A DNA stretch of 59,026 bases from Guptibacillus hwajinpoensis (GTDB lineage: Bacteria; Bacillota; Bacilli; Bacillales; Guptibacillaceae): assembly GCF_020524165.1 (NCBI RefSeq), contig NZ_JAIVKU010000009.1, forward strand, positions 1-59,026, given 5' to 3'. A model generated the notes under the pieces. The model was given only the letters and a program-made list of their open reading frames with translations, was not told the origin of the DNA and did no database searches. Shown piece by piece: positions 15,767 to 25,307 of the stretch (position 1 is its first letter; each line of letters begins with the position of its first letter). Position numbers and translations under genes: made by a program.

Positions 15767-16206
15767 TAGATCACCTCAGTATTTCCGCCTGCCGCTTCAA
15801 TCGCCTCTTTTGCAGAAGCAGAGAACTTGTGGGCTTTCACGGTAAGCTTTTTCTCAAGCTTACCATTACCTAGAATCTTAATTCCAGCTTTTTCTTTGCT
15901 AACTACGCCAGATTCTAATAGAAGTTCTGGAGAAACTTCAGTTCCATCTTCAAAACGGTTAAGCGAATCAAGATTAACAATCGCGAACTCTTTACGGTTC
16001 ATGTTTGTAAATCCACGTTTCGGTAGACGTTTAAAGATTGGAAGTTGTCCTCCTTCGAAACCGACGCGTACACCGCCGCCAGAACGAGCTTTTTGACCTT
16101 TTTGACCACGGCCAGATGTCTTACCGTTACCAGTAGCAATACCGCGACCAAGTCTGTTGCGTTCTTTACGAGAACCTTCAGATGGTTTTAGTTCGTGTAG
16201 TTTCAT
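15766..16206 (-). CDS. rplO: 50S ribosomal protein L15
   Basis: L15 has 146 residues with MKLHELKPSEGSRKERNRLG at the start and the Gly/Arg-rich extension GRGQKGQKARSGGGVRVGFE that threads into 23S rRNA. The start is the ATG 8 bases after GGAGG; an upstream in-frame GTG lies inside that site. It belongs to the spc section between rpmD and secY. Confidence 0.99.
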   Translation of the reverse strand: MKLHELKPSEGSRKERNRLGRGIATGNGKTSGRGQKGQKARSGGGVRVGFEGGQLPIFKRLPKRGFTNMNRKEFAIVNLDSLNRFEDGTEVSPELLLESGVVSKEKAGIKILGNGKLEKKLTVKAHKFSASAKEAIEAAGGNTEVI

Positions 16207-16235
16207 TGTGGGCACCTCCTCAATGTATAGATTTT

Positions 16236-16424
16236 TTACGCATCAATTTCGTTAACAGTTACAAGGTGAGATACCTTGTTGATCATACCACGAATCGCAG
16301 GATTGTCGTTATGAACAACCGTGTGATGCATTTTTTTAAGTCCAAGTGTTTTTACCGTCACGCGTTGGTCTTGAGGGCGACCAATCACACTACGTGTGAG
16401 GGTGATTTCTAATTGCTTAGCCAT
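16236..16424 (-). CDS. rpmD: 50S ribosomal protein L30
   Basis: L30 here is 62 residues and covers the full small family fold, with LEITLTRSVIGRP, TVKTLGLKKMHHTV and NPAIRGMINKVSHLV. It binds the large subunit near the 5S region. It is spaced 14 bases after rpsE and 29 before rplO. Confidence 0.98.
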   Translation of the reverse strand: MAKQLEITLTRSVIGRPQDQRVTVKTLGLKKMHHTVVHNDNPAIRGMINKVSHLVTVNEIDA

Positions 16425-16438
16425 CTAATTTCCCTCCC

Positions 16439-16939
16439 TTAACCTAGTAGCTCTTCTACAGATTTTCCACGAAGCTTCGCAACGTCTTCAGCACGCTTAA
16501 GGTTTTCAAGGCCGTTAAGTGTTGCACGCACCATGTTAATCGGATTGTTAGATCCAAGAGACTTCGATAGAATGTCACCTACACCAGCAAGTTCAAGTAC
16601 CGCACGAACGGGTCCGCCAGCGATAACTCCAGTACCTTCAGAAGCAGGCTTCAATAGTACGTTACCAGCTCCGAAATGACCTGTGATTTGGTGAGGGATT
16701 GTAGTTCCTACGATAGGAACAGTAATTAAGTTCTTTTTCGCATCTTCAATAGCTTTGCGAATTGCTTCAGGAACTTCCTGCGCTTTACCAGTTCCGAATC
16801 CAACGTGACCGTTTTTATCTCCGACAACTACGATTGCTGCGAAGCGGAAACGACGTCCACCTTTAACAACTTTCGCTACGCGGTTAACGGTAACTACGCG
16901 TTCTTCAAGTTCTAGTTTGTTAGCATCAATGCTAGGCAT
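16439..16939 (-). CDS. rpsE: 30S ribosomal protein S5
   Basis: S5 has 166 residues: an N-terminal double-stranded RNA-binding-like domain with VNRVAKVVKGGRRFRFAAIV and a C-terminal domain with GTGVIAGGPVRAVLELAGV. S5 helps hold translation fidelity and helicase activity at the mRNA entry tunnel. The loop residues where spectinomycin resistance usually arises (VKGGRR) look wild type. It lies 18 bases after rplR. Confidence 0.99.
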   Translation of the reverse strand: MPSIDANKLELEERVVTVNRVAKVVKGGRRFRFAAIVVVGDKNGHVGFGTGKAQEVPEAIRKAIEDAKKNLITVPIVGTTIPHQITGHFGAGNVLLKPASEGTGVIAGGPVRAVLELAGVGDILSKSLGSNNPINMVRATLNGLENLKRAEDVAKLRGKSVEELLG

Positions 16940-16957
16940 GAGTTAACCTCCTTTTTA

Positions 16958-17320
16958 TTAAAATTTCAGTCCTGCTTCACGCGCTGCGTCAGCAAGAGCT
17001 TTTACACGTCCGTGATAGAGGTATCCTCCGCGGTCAAAAACCACTTCTGAATAACCTGCTTCAACAGCACGCTTTGCGATAGCTTCTCCGACTTTCACAG
17101 CTGCTTCTGTGTTACCGCCGTGTTTAACGTCAATTCCTTGTTCCATACTTGAAGCTCCAACGATTGTAACACCTTTAGTGTCATCGATAAGCTGAGCATA
17201 GATGTTCTTATTAGAACGGAATACGTTTAGACGCGGACGTTCAGTCGTGCCGGTAACTGTGCGGCGTACGCGAGCATGTCTTTTTTGACGTGCTTTGTTT
17301 TTATCGGCCTTAGTGATCAT
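16958..17320 (-). CDS. rplR: 50S ribosomal protein L18
   Basis: L18 has 120 residues, with RQKRHARVRRTVTGT at the N-terminus, RPRLNVFRSNKNIYAQ and VFDRGGYLYHGRVKALA toward the end. It binds 5S rRNA with L5 and anchors it to the central protuberance. It follows rplF after 31 bases with a good ribosome binding site. Confidence 0.99.
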   Translation of the reverse strand: MITKADKNKARQKRHARVRRTVTGTTERPRLNVFRSNKNIYAQLIDDTKGVTIVGASSMEQGIDVKHGGNTEAAVKVGEAIAKRAVEAGYSEVVFDRGGYLYHGRVKALADAAREAGLKF

Positions 17321-17351
17321 TAAACGTCACTCCTTTCCGCTAGGTTTTTAC

Positions 17352-17888
17352 CTATTTACCTGTTTTACCTTCTTTACGACGTACATATTCGTTCTCGTAA
17401 CGAATTCCTTTACCTTTGTAAGGTTCTGGAGTACGGACAGCGCGGATGTTTGCTGCAACAGCTCCAACGCGTTCTTTATCAATTCCTTTAACAACAACTT
17501 TTGTGTTAGAAGGAACATCAATTTCAATTCCTTCTTCAGGTACCATCTCAACTGGGTGAGAGTAACCTACGTTAAGGATAAGTTTTTGACCAGATTTACT
17601 TGCACGGTAACCAACACCGATGATTTCAAGACCTTTTTCAAAGCCTTTAGTCACACCTTCAACCATGTTAGCGATCAGGCTGCGAGTTGTTCCGTGAAGA
17701 GCACGGTGCTCTTTGTTATCTGAAGGACGAGCTACTGTTAGCACGTTCTCTTCAATGTTTACTTTGATATCAGAGCTGAATGTACGAGAAAGTTCCCCTT
17801 TAGGTCCTTTTACCGTTACAACGTCTCCTTTGATATCGATTGTTACATCACTTGGGATGTCAACCGGTTTAAGTCCGACACGTGACAT
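17352..17888 (-). CDS. rplF: 50S ribosomal protein L6
   Basis: L6 has 178 residues and two repeated alpha/beta domains, with MSRVGLKPVDIPSDV at the start and the C-terminal PEPYKGKGIRYENE signature. It sits near the factor-binding site of the large subunit. It follows rpsH by 28 bases. Confidence 0.99.
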   Translation of the reverse strand: MSRVGLKPVDIPSDVTIDIKGDVVTVKGPKGELSRTFSSDIKVNIEENVLTVARPSDNKEHRALHGTTRSLIANMVEGVTKGFEKGLEIIGVGYRASKSGQKLILNVGYSHPVEMVPEEGIEIDVPSNTKVVVKGIDKERVGAVAANIRAVRTPEPYKGKGIRYENEYVRRKEGKTGK

Positions 17889-17916
17889 AATTACACCTCC
17901 ATTCTGCTTTTAAGAA

Positions 17917-18315
17917 TTACCAAACGTACGCTAGAACTTCTCCGCCTACTTGCTGTTGACGAGCTTCTTTGTCCGTCATAATTCCTTTAGAAGTAGAAAC
18001 TAGAGCGATTCCTAGACCGCCAAGTACACGTGGTACTTCGTCTGCTTTAGCGTATACGCGAAGACCAGGTTTACTGATTCGCTTTAATCCAGTGATAACG
18101 CGTTCGTTATTTGAACCGTACTTTAAGAAGATACGGATGATTCCTTGTTTGTTGTCTTCGATCATTTCAACATCACGTACAAAACCTTCACGTTTGAGGA
18201 TTTCAGCGATGTTTCTTTTCGAATTCGATGCAGGCAACTCTAGTTTTTCGTGACGAACTGTGTTCGCATTACGAATTCTTGTAAGCATATCTGCAATTGG
18301 ATCAGTCATGACCAT
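17917..18315 (-). CDS. rpsH: 30S ribosomal protein S8
   Basis: S8 has 132 residues with TDPIADMLTRIRNAN at the start and the C-terminal STSKGIMTDKEAR signature. It binds the central domain of 16S rRNA and nucleates assembly. Two ATGs two codons apart are possible; the first lies 9 bases from GGAGG and is preferred, giving the MVMTDP start that I also recall for B. subtilis. Confidence 0.99.
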   Translation of the reverse strand: MVMTDPIADMLTRIRNANTVRHEKLELPASNSKRNIAEILKREGFVRDVEMIEDNKQGIIRIFLKYGSNNERVITGLKRISKPGLRVYAKADEVPRVLGGLGIALVSTSKGIMTDKEARQQQVGGEVLAYVW

Positions 18316-18344
18316 TAGTAATTACCTCCTTCCCTATTTCGGGT

Positions 18345-18530
18345 TTACCAGCTAGCCTTTTTAACGCCTGGGATTTGACCTTTGTGTGCAAGTTCCCGGA
18401 AACAAATACGGCAAAGTTTAAACTTACGAATAACAGAGTGAGGACGTCCGCAACGTTCACAACGTGTGTATTCTTGAACTTTAAACTTAGCTTGACGCTG
18501 TTGTTTCGCGATCATTGATTTTTTCGCCAC
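18345..18530 (-). CDS. rpsN: 30S ribosomal protein S14, zinc-binding type
   Basis: This is the short, 61-residue zinc form of S14. Four cysteines in CERCGRPH and CRICFRELAH make the zinc ribbon, and the family tail GQIPGVKKASW is intact. It stabilises the head of the small subunit. Many Bacillaceae also carry a zinc-independent paralogue elsewhere, which replaces this one during zinc starvation; none is in this window. Confidence 0.99.
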   Translation of the reverse strand: MAKKSMIAKQQRQAKFKVQEYTRCERCGRPHSVIRKFKLCRICFRELAHKGQIPGVKKASW

Positions 18531-18546
18531 AATTTTCCCTCCTTAC

Positions 18547-19086
18547 TTACTTTTGAAATGGCATACCTAGGTTAGTCAACATTTCACGGCTCTCTTCGTC
18601 CGTATTAGCTGTTGTTACGATAACGATGTCCATTCCGCGTACTTTATTTACTTTATCGTAATCAATTTCAGGGAAAATCAACTGTTCTTTAATACCAAGT
18701 GTGTAGTTACCACGGCCGTCGAATGCTTTCTTAGAAACACCTCTGAAGTCACGTACACGAGGTAGTGAAACAGAAATAAGTTTATCTAGAAATTCAAACA
18801 TACGAGTACCGCGCAAAGTAACTTTTGCACCGATTGGCATGTCTTCACGAAGCTTAAAGCCAGCGATTGACTTCTTAGCACGAGTGATTAGGGGTTTTTG
18901 ACCTGAGATCAACTCAAGTTCCTCAACAGCTGTATCAAGAGCTTTCGGGTTCTGTACAGCGTCACCAACACCCATGTTGATTACGATTTTTTCAAGTTTT
19001 GGAACTTCCATAACAGAGGAATAATTAAATTTCTCCATCAGTGCAGGTTTAGTTTCATTTTGATACTTTTCTTGGAAACGATTCAT
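18547..19086 (-). CDS. rplE: 50S ribosomal protein L5
   Basis: L5 has 179 residues with the conserved KIVINMGVGDAVQNPK, ITRAKKSIAGFKLRE and GRGNYTLGIKEQLIFPEI segments. It binds 5S rRNA, contacts P-site tRNA and bridges to S13. It lies 26 bases after rplX. Confidence 0.99.
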   Translation of the reverse strand: MNRFQEKYQNETKPALMEKFNYSSVMEVPKLEKIVINMGVGDAVQNPKALDTAVEELELISGQKPLITRAKKSIAGFKLREDMPIGAKVTLRGTRMFEFLDKLISVSLPRVRDFRGVSKKAFDGRGNYTLGIKEQLIFPEIDYDKVNKVRGMDIVIVTTANTDEESREMLTNLGMPFQK

Positions 19087-19112
19087 CGGGATTGACCTCC
19101 TTTCGCTACGAA

Positions 19113-19424
19113 CTACTTATCGAGTACTTCACCGGATTTTTTTGAGATACGAACTTTTTTCCCGTTGTCTACTTTGTATCCAACGCGAGTCGGTTCACCA
19201 GACTTCGGATCAAGCGCCATTACGTTAGAAACGTGGATCGCTGCTTCCTGCTCAATGATTCCACCTTGAGGATTAGCCTGGGATGGTTTTGAGTGTTTCT
19301 TAACAAGGTTGACACCTTCAACGATAACTCTTTCTTTTTTCGGGTAAGCTTCAAGGATCACACCTTGTTTACCTTTATCCTTACCAGAAATAACTTTTAC
19401 TTTATCTCCCTTTTTTACGTGCAT
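19113..19424 (-). CDS. rplX: 50S ribosomal protein L24
   Basis: L24 is 103 residues with a KOW motif at the N-terminus (VKKGDKVKVISGKDKGKQG). It is an assembly initiator that binds the 5' domain of 23S rRNA near the tunnel exit. The start was placed at the ATG of MHVKKGD; a nine-codon upstream extension would run through its AAGGAGG site. It lies between rplN and rplE. Confidence 0.98.
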   Translation of the reverse strand: MHVKKGDKVKVISGKDKGKQGVILEAYPKKERVIVEGVNLVKKHSKPSQANPQGGIIEQEAAIHVSNVMALDPKSGEPTRVGYKVDNGKKVRISKKSGEVLDK

Positions 19425-19465
19425 AAGGTCGCGCACCTCCTTACAAGGCATCTATTTTCAAATGA

Positions 19466-19834
19466 TTAAAGAACTTCTGGAGCTAGAGAAACGATTTTCA
19501 TAAACTGGTTGTCACGTAGTTCGCGAGCAACTGGTCCGAAAATACGTGTTCCGCGCGGTCCTTTGTCATCACGGATAACAACCGCTGCGTTTTCGTCGAA
19601 CTTGATGTATGAACCATCTTGACGACGAACGCCAGACTTACTGCGTACAATAACAGCTCTTACGACTTCACCCTTCTTAACAACGCCACCAGGTGTTGCT
19701 TGTTTCACCGAACAAACAATTACGTCACCGATATTAGCAGTTTTGCGACCAGAGCCACCAAGTACTTTGATACATAGTAGTTCACGAGCACCAGAGTTGT
19801 CAGCTGATTTCAAACGAGATTCCTGTTGAATCAT
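19466..19834 (-). CDS. rplN: 50S ribosomal protein L14
   Basis: L14 is 122 residues, exactly the usual length, with MIQQESRLKSADNSGAREL and the GTRIFGPVARELR signature. It forms bridge B8 with the small subunit and is the docking site for the silencing factor RsfS. It follows rpsQ by 45 bases. Confidence 0.99.
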   Translation of the reverse strand: MIQQESRLKSADNSGARELLCIKVLGGSGRKTANIGDVIVCSVKQATPGGVVKKGEVVRAVIVRSKSGVRRQDGSYIKFDENAAVVIRDDKGPRGTRIFGPVARELRDNQFMKIVSLAPEVL

Positions 19835-19879
19835 CTAGAAAGACCTCCCTTCGGACATTATTCAATGATCCGAGTTCAT

Positions 19880-20143
19880 TTAGATAATAACTGCTTCTAC
19901 AACTACATCCACAAGACGGAAACGCTTATCTTTAGATACCGGACGAGTTTCCATGATTGTTACCACGTCGTTGATTTTTGCAGTGTTGTTTTCATCATGT
20001 GCTTTAAACTTTTTAGAATACTTAACACGTTTACCGTATAAAGGGTGCATTTTGTATGTCTCAACTAAAACAGTAATTGTCTTATCCATTTTGTCAGAGA
20101 CAACACGCCCAGTGTATTCTTTGCGATTATTGCGTTCGCTCAT
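19880..20143 (-). CDS. rpsQ: 30S ribosomal protein S17
   Basis: S17 is an 87-residue OB-fold protein with GRVVSDKMDKTITVLVE and the KYKAHDE-like segment KKFKAHDENN. It is a primary 16S rRNA-binding protein of the body. It lies 20 bases after rpmC. Confidence 0.99.
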   Translation of the reverse strand: MSERNNRKEYTGRVVSDKMDKTITVLVETYKMHPLYGKRVKYSKKFKAHDENNTAKINDVVTIMETRPVSKDKRFRLVDVVVEAVII

Positions 20144-20163
20144 TTCGCAAACCTCCCCTCATA

Positions 20164-20367
20164 TTAACCGTTTGTGATTCCTAACTCTCTTTCACGCAAA
20201 ACAGTGTTTGCGCGAGCGATTGATTTACGGACTTCACGAATGCGGGCTGGGTTTTCCAGTTGACCTGTAGCAAGTTGAAAGCGAAGATTGAAAAGTTCTT
20301 CTTTAAACGATTTCGCTTTCTGCTCGATTTCGGCAGTGGTCAAGTTACGAATTTCCTCAGCTTTCAT
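20164..20367 (-). CDS. rpmC: 50S ribosomal protein L29
   Basis: L29 is a 67-residue helical hairpin with MKAEEIRNLTTAEIEQK and FNLRFQLATGQLENPARIR. It lies at the tunnel exit, next to the docking site for SRP and trigger factor. The start is the ATG that overlaps the last codons of rplP by 11 bases; the upstream in-frame GTG lies inside the likely ribosome binding site. Confidence 0.98.
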   Translation of the reverse strand: MKAEEIRNLTTAEIEQKAKSFKEELFNLRFQLATGQLENPARIREVRKSIARANTVLRERELGITNG

Positions 20368-20791
20368 TTGTGTCACCACCCACTTCTTCGCGTTTTACGA
20401 ACTTAGTTTTAATAGGCAATTTGTGAGAAGCAAGACGAAGTGCTTCGCGCGCTACTTCTTCAGATACGCCTGCAATTTCAAAACAGATTTTCCCTGGCTT
20501 TACTACAGCTACCCAGCCTTCAGGAGCACCTTTACCGGAACCCATTCGTACTTCAAGTGGTTTAGCAGTGTAAGGCTTTGATGGGAAAATTTTAATCCAA
20601 ACTTTACCGCCACGTTTCATGTAACGAGTCATAGCAATACGAGCTGCCTCGATTTGACGGTTTGTGATCCAGCTAGCTTCAAGAGCTTGTAGACCGTATT
20701 CACCGAATGCTACTTCAGTGCCACCTTTAGCACGTCCGCGCATTTTTCCGCGATGTTCTCTGCGGTATTTAACACGTTTAGGTAACAACAT
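20357..20791 (-). CDS. rplP: 50S ribosomal protein L16
   Basis: L16 is 144 residues with MLLPKRVKYRREHRGKMRG and WVAVVKPGKICFEIAG. It helps position tRNA in the A site and is a late assembly protein. It lies between rpsC (3-base gap) and rpmC (overlap), so the three are translated in close coupling. Confidence 0.99.
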   Translation of the reverse strand: MLLPKRVKYRREHRGKMRGRAKGGTEVAFGEYGLQALEASWITNRQIEAARIAMTRYMKRGGKVWIKIFPSKPYTAKPLEVRMGSGKGAPEGWVAVVKPGKICFEIAGVSEEVAREALRLASHKLPIKTKFVKREEVGGDTNES

Positions 20792-20794
20792 GAT

Positions 20795-21454
20795 TTATTT
20801 TCCCCCTTCCTCTTTTTGCGTTCCTTTCGTTGGAAGGACTTCACCACGATAGATCCAAATCTTCACACCAAGCTTACCGTAAGTAGTATCTGCTTCTGCA
20901 GTACCATAGTCGATGTCAGCACGTAGTGTGTGAAGAGGTACAGTACCTTCACTGTATGATTCAGAACGAGCAATATCAGCACCGTTTAGACGGCCAGATA
21001 CTTGCGTTTTAATTCCTTTAGCTCCAGATCTCATTGCGCGTTGAATTGTTTGCTTCATAGCGCGACGGAATGAAACTCGGTTTTCAAGTTGACGAGCGAT
21101 GTTATCAGCAACAAGTGTTGCATCGATGTCAGCTTGTTTAATTTCGAAAATGTTAACGTGAACTTTCTTTCCTGTTAGTTCCGCGAGAGACTTACGAAGA
21201 GACTCAACTTCAGAACCACCTTTACCGATTACCATACCAGGCTTAGCAGTTTTCACTGTAACATTCACTCGGTTTGCTGCACGTTCGATTTCAACAGCTG
21301 AAACAGATGCATCTTTCAAACGTTTTTCAATATATTCACGAATTTTAATATCTTCGTGTAAAAGGTTAGCGTAATCTTTGTCTGCGTACCATTTAGACTC
21401 CCAATCACGAATGACACCAATTCGAAGTCCTACCGGATTAATTTTCTGACCCAC
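20795..21454 (-). CDS. rpsC: 30S ribosomal protein S3
   Basis: S3 is 219 residues with a central KH domain (PGMVIGKGGSEVESLRK) and the C-terminal domain with SGRLNGADIARSE. It lines the mRNA entry tunnel and has helicase function with S4 and S5. The start codon is GTG, three bases after the rplV stop. Confidence 0.99.
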   Translation of the reverse strand: MGQKINPVGLRIGVIRDWESKWYADKDYANLLHEDIKIREYIEKRLKDASVSAVEIERAANRVNVTVKTAKPGMVIGKGGSEVESLRKSLAELTGKKVHVNIFEIKQADIDATLVADNIARQLENRVSFRRAMKQTIQRAMRSGAKGIKTQVSGRLNGADIARSESYSEGTVPLHTLRADIDYGTAEADTTYGKLGVKIWIYRGEVLPTKGTQKEEGGK

Positions 21455-21457
21455 TCG

Positions 21458-21799
21458 TTATCCCTCCTTCTTTTCTGATACCACGACTGTGATGTGGCTA
21501 GTGCGCTTGTTGATGCGGCTAGCTCTACCCATAGCACGTGGGCGGAAACGTTTCATTGTTACTCCTTCGTCCACAAACACTTGAGAAACCGTAAGATTGT
21601 TCGGTTCTAGCTCAAGATTGTGCTCTGCATTAGCGATCGCAGAGTTAAGCACTTTCTCAACTACTGGAGAAGCAGCTTTGTTTGTGTTGCGCAAAATCGC
21701 AATAGCTTCACCGACTTGCTTTCCTCGAATGAGATCTACGACTAAGCGTGCTTTACGAGGAGCAATACGCACGTGTTTTGCAACAGCTTTAGCTTGCAT
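21458..21799 (-). CDS. rplV: 50S ribosomal protein L22
   Basis: L22 is 113 residues with the RIAPRKARLVVDLIRGK start and the long beta-hairpin RFRPRAMGRASRINKRTSH, whose tip lines the exit tunnel near the macrolide site. No unusual insertion or deletion is seen in that loop. It lies between rpsS and rpsC. Confidence 0.99.
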   Translation of the reverse strand: MQAKAVAKHVRIAPRKARLVVDLIRGKQVGEAIAILRNTNKAASPVVEKVLNSAIANAEHNLELEPNNLTVSQVFVDEGVTMKRFRPRAMGRASRINKRTSHITVVVSEKKEG

Positions 21800-21819
21800 T
21801 CGTTGTACCTCCCCTCAAA

Positions 21820-22098
21820 TTAACGTCTAGTTTTTTTGTCATCTGCAGCGTGCCCGCGATATGTGCGAGTTGGAGCAAATTCACCAAGCTTATGACCGAC
21901 CATGTCTTCTGTTACATAAACCGGTACGTGCTTGCGTCCATCATATACTGCAAAAGTGTGTCCAATAAATTCTGGGAATACTGTTGAACGACGAGACCAA
22001 GTTTTAATAACTTTTTTGTCGCTCTTTTCATTTAAGTCTTCGACCTTTTTCATTAAATGATCGTCGACAAAAGGTCCTTTTTTCAAACTACGACCCAT
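21820..22098 (-). CDS. rpsS: 30S ribosomal protein S19
   Basis: S19 is 92 residues with MGRSLKKGPFVDDHLMKKV and the GHTFAVYDGRKHVPVY signature. It pairs with S13 in the head and contacts A-site tRNA. It lies 58 bases after rplB, with GGGAGG before the ATG. Confidence 0.99.
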   Translation of the reverse strand: MGRSLKKGPFVDDHLMKKVEDLNEKSDKKVIKTWSRRSTVFPEFIGHTFAVYDGRKHVPVYVTEDMVGHKLGEFAPTRTYRGHAADDKKTRR

Positions 22099-22156
22099 TT
22101 GTGAACCTCCCTTTTGAGATTATGCTACGGCTCCGCGGAACCGTAGGTAAATCCCG

Positions 22157-22987
<831 letters not shown>

Positions 22988-23015
22988 TCTTATTTCCCTC
23001 CTTCACTATTATTTT

Positions 23016-23303
23016 TTAGACGCCTTCAAAGAAGTCCAATTCTTTGCTTTCTGGTGTAAGCGTCACGATAGCTTTTTTGCGACGTGGTGTAAATCCGCTG
23101 TGGCGGCCAACACGTTTCTTTTTACCCATATAGTTCTGAGTATTTACTCCAGCAACTTTTACTCCGAAAATTTCTTCAAGAGCACTCTTGATTTGAGTTT
23201 TGTTAGCACGAGTATCTACTTCGAAAGTATACTTTTTGTCTGCCATTACGTCTGTAGTAGCTTCAGTAATAACGGGGCGCTTAATGATATCACGAGCGTT
23301 CAT
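23016..23303 (-). CDS. rplW: 50S ribosomal protein L23
   Basis: L23 is 95 residues with RDIIKRPVITEATTD at the start and the loop GKKKRVGRHSGFTPRRKKA. It is the main docking site of trigger factor and SRP at the tunnel exit. It begins on the last base of rplD, so translation is coupled. Confidence 0.99.
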   Translation of the reverse strand: MNARDIIKRPVITEATTDVMADKKYTFEVDTRANKTQIKSALEEIFGVKVAGVNTQNYMGKKKRVGRHSGFTPRRKKAIVTLTPESKELDFFEGV

Positions 23304-23926
23304 TACGCTAGCACCTCCTCTACTTTTTCCACAGCGTCTTTTGTCATAACTAGTTTGTCAGCTTTAAGGACATCAAGGATGTTAAGTCCAGCTGAAGTTA
23401 CAACAGTAACACCAGGAATATTGCGTGCAGATAATGCAACTGCTTCGTTATAGTCTCCTGTAACGATAAGCGCCTTGTTTTCTGCAGATAGGCTAGATAG
23501 TACTGATTTCATTTCCTTTGTTTTTGGAGCATCAAAAGAAATGCTGTCCACGATGACCATATCCTCTGTTTGCACTTTAGAAGACAAAGCAGAACGGATT
23601 GCCAAACGGCGAACTTTTTTAGGTAGCTTGTAAGAATAGCTTCTTGGTGTCGGACCAAATACTACTCCACCGCCAACCCATTGTGGTGAACGGATTGAGC
23701 CCTGACGAGCACGACCTGTTCCTTTTTGGCGCCATGGTTTAGCTCCACCACCGCGTACTTCTGAACGATTTTTCACGTCATGGTTACCTTGACGCAAAGA
23801 TGCTTGCTGCATGATAACCGCATCATACATAACACTTTCGTTTGGTTCGATCCCGAAGATTGCTTCAGCGAGTTCGATGTCGCCGACTTGTGCTCCGGTT
23901 TGGTTGAACATTGTTACTTTAGGCAC
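23303..23926 (-). CDS. rplD: 50S ribosomal protein L4
   Basis: L4 is 207 residues, the Bacillus length. The long tunnel loop is intact, with GGGAKPWRQKGTGRARQGS followed by the RSPQWVGGG segment. L4 lines the tunnel constriction with L22, and in some bacteria it also controls its own operon through the S10 leader. It lies 17 bases after rplC. Confidence 0.99.
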   Translation of the reverse strand: MPKVTMFNQTGAQVGDIELAEAIFGIEPNESVMYDAVIMQQASLRQGNHDVKNRSEVRGGGAKPWRQKGTGRARQGSIRSPQWVGGGVVFGPTPRSYSYKLPKKVRRLAIRSALSSKVQTEDMVIVDSISFDAPKTKEMKSVLSSLSAENKALIVTGDYNEAVALSARNIPGVTVVTSAGLNILDVLKADKLVMTKDAVEKVEEVLA

Positions 23927-23943
23927 TTGGATATCCTCCCTTC

Positions 23944-24579
23944 TTACTTAGCTTCTTTTGCTTTTACCGCGCTTTGGATAGTTACGTAGCTCTTCTTAGC
24001 TCCAGGTACGTTACCTTTTACTAGAATTACATTACGTTCTACATCTACTTTAACGATCTCAAGGTTTTGTACAGTTACACGCTCGCCACCCATGCGACCA
24101 GGTAGAAGTTTACCTTTCATAACACGCATCGGATCGATAGGTCCCATTGAACCTGGACGACGGTGATAACGAGAACCGTGAGTCATTGGTCCGCGAGATT
24201 GGTTATGGCGCTTAATTGCACCCTGGAAACCTTTCCCTTTAGACGTACCAGTTACATCAACTACGTCACCTTCGTTAAAGATATCTACCTTGACTTCCTG
24301 ACCAATTTCGTAACTACCTTCTGCGTTACGAATTTCTTTCACGAAGCGCTTAGGTGTTGTGCTAGCTTTTGTAGCATGGCCTTCTTCAGGCTTGTTGAAG
24401 CGAGACTTCTTCTTATCAGCAAAACCAACTTGGATTGCTTCATAGCCGTCTGTATCAACAACTTTCTTTTGAAGGACAACGTTAGGTTCTGCTTCAATTA
24501 CAGTTACCGGGATAATATCTCCGTTGTCAGCAAAGACTTGCGTCATGCCTACTTTTCTTCCTAAGATTCCTTTGGTCAT
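23944..24579 (-). CDS. rplC: 50S ribosomal protein L3
   Basis: L3 is 211 residues with TKGILGRKVGMTQVFADNG at the start and the extended arm GSRYHRRPGSMGPIDPMRV, which reaches the peptidyl transferase centre. The Gln-bearing loop GKGFQGAIKRHNQ that is methylated in many bacteria is present. It is one of two proteins that start large-subunit assembly. It lies 46 bases after rpsJ. Confidence 0.99.
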   Translation of the reverse strand: MTKGILGRKVGMTQVFADNGDIIPVTVIEAEPNVVLQKKVVDTDGYEAIQVGFADKKKSRFNKPEEGHATKASTTPKRFVKEIRNAEGSYEIGQEVKVDIFNEGDVVDVTGTSKGKGFQGAIKRHNQSRGPMTHGSRYHRRPGSMGPIDPMRVMKGKLLPGRMGGERVTVQNLEIVKVDVERNVILVKGNVPGAKKSYVTIQSAVKAKEAK

Positions 24580-24625
24580 TCGTCACACCTCCTAATTGTT
24601 TTTAAAAAATTTATTTAGCGTTCTA

Positions 24626-24934
24626 TTAAAGTTTGATTTCAATGTCAACGCCAGACGGTAGGTCCAAACGCATTAACGAGTCAACCGTTTGCGGTGTAGG
24701 CTCGATGATGTCGATTAGACGCTTATGCGTACGCATTTCAAACTGCTCACGAGAATCTTTGTACTTGTGTACAGCACGTAGAATTGTGTAAACAGATTTT
24801 TCCGTCGGCAACGGGATCGGTCCGGATACTTGTGCACCTGAACGTTTTGCTGTTTCTACAATTTTCTCAGCAGACTGATCTAGAATACGGTGATCATATG
24901 CTTTTAAACGAATACGAATCTTTTGCTTTGCCAT
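24626..24934 (-). CDS. rpsJ: 30S ribosomal protein S10
   Basis: S10 is 102 residues with MAKQKIRIRLKAYDHRILD and the family signature PLPTEKSVYTILRAVHKYK. As well as its role in the small-subunit head, S10 is NusE and links RNA polymerase to the ribosome through NusG and NusB. The start is the ATG just after AGGAGGGG; the open frame continues 37 codons into the leader without a site. It is the first gene of the S10-spc-alpha superoperon. Confidence 0.99.
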   Translation of the reverse strand: MAKQKIRIRLKAYDHRILDQSAEKIVETAKRSGAQVSGPIPLPTEKSVYTILRAVHKYKDSREQFEMRTHKRLIDIIEPTPQTVDSLMRLDLPSGVDIEIKL

Positions 24935-25169
24935 TATTTCCCCTCCTTTATCGCCCATATTGTTATAGACAGTTCTCCGTGAAAATAAACCCAACACACT
25001 CGCCATGGCAAAGGGGCCGGGTGTGTCAGCAACCTTCCACATCATCGCTGTTTATGACCAACATTCTTATTATACTAAACCTAATGCCTATATGCAAGGC
25101 TTAGTCCATCTAAAAAGTATGTCGATCGCACACTTTTAATAGTATAACGGCCTGAGCCGTAAAATGCAA
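24935..25169 (-). promoter_or_regulatory. tandem promoters and leader of the S10 superoperon
   Basis: Upstream P1 has TTGCAT (25164-25169), 17 bp, TATACT (25141-25146). Downstream P2 has TTGCAT (25092-25097), 17 bp, TATAAT (25069-25074). The leader after P2 is about 127 bases and contains a likely hairpin of CACACCC with GTGTGTTGGG around a GCCATGGC palindrome. The P1 spacer itself holds a 5-bp inverted repeat, ACGGC and GCCGT. No gene lies in this stretch. Confidence 0.88.
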
Positions 25170-25262
25170 GGCCTAAAAGCAATTTCAGACTATTCCCTAA
25201 TCTTGGTGGTCTTGAATGAAAAGTTTCAAACCCATTCATCCAATTTAACATAGATCCCAAAT

Positions 25263-25292
25263 AAAAAACACCCGGAAAAATCCGGGTGTTTT
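25263..25292 (-). terminator. tuf (str operon) terminator
   Basis: On the minus strand AACACCCGGA, loop of four to five, TCCGGGTGTT is followed by a T run. It lies about 17 bases after the tuf stop codon and separates the str operon from the S10 promoters. Confidence 0.95.
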
Positions 25293-25307
25293 GTTTAATC
25301 ATAGAGA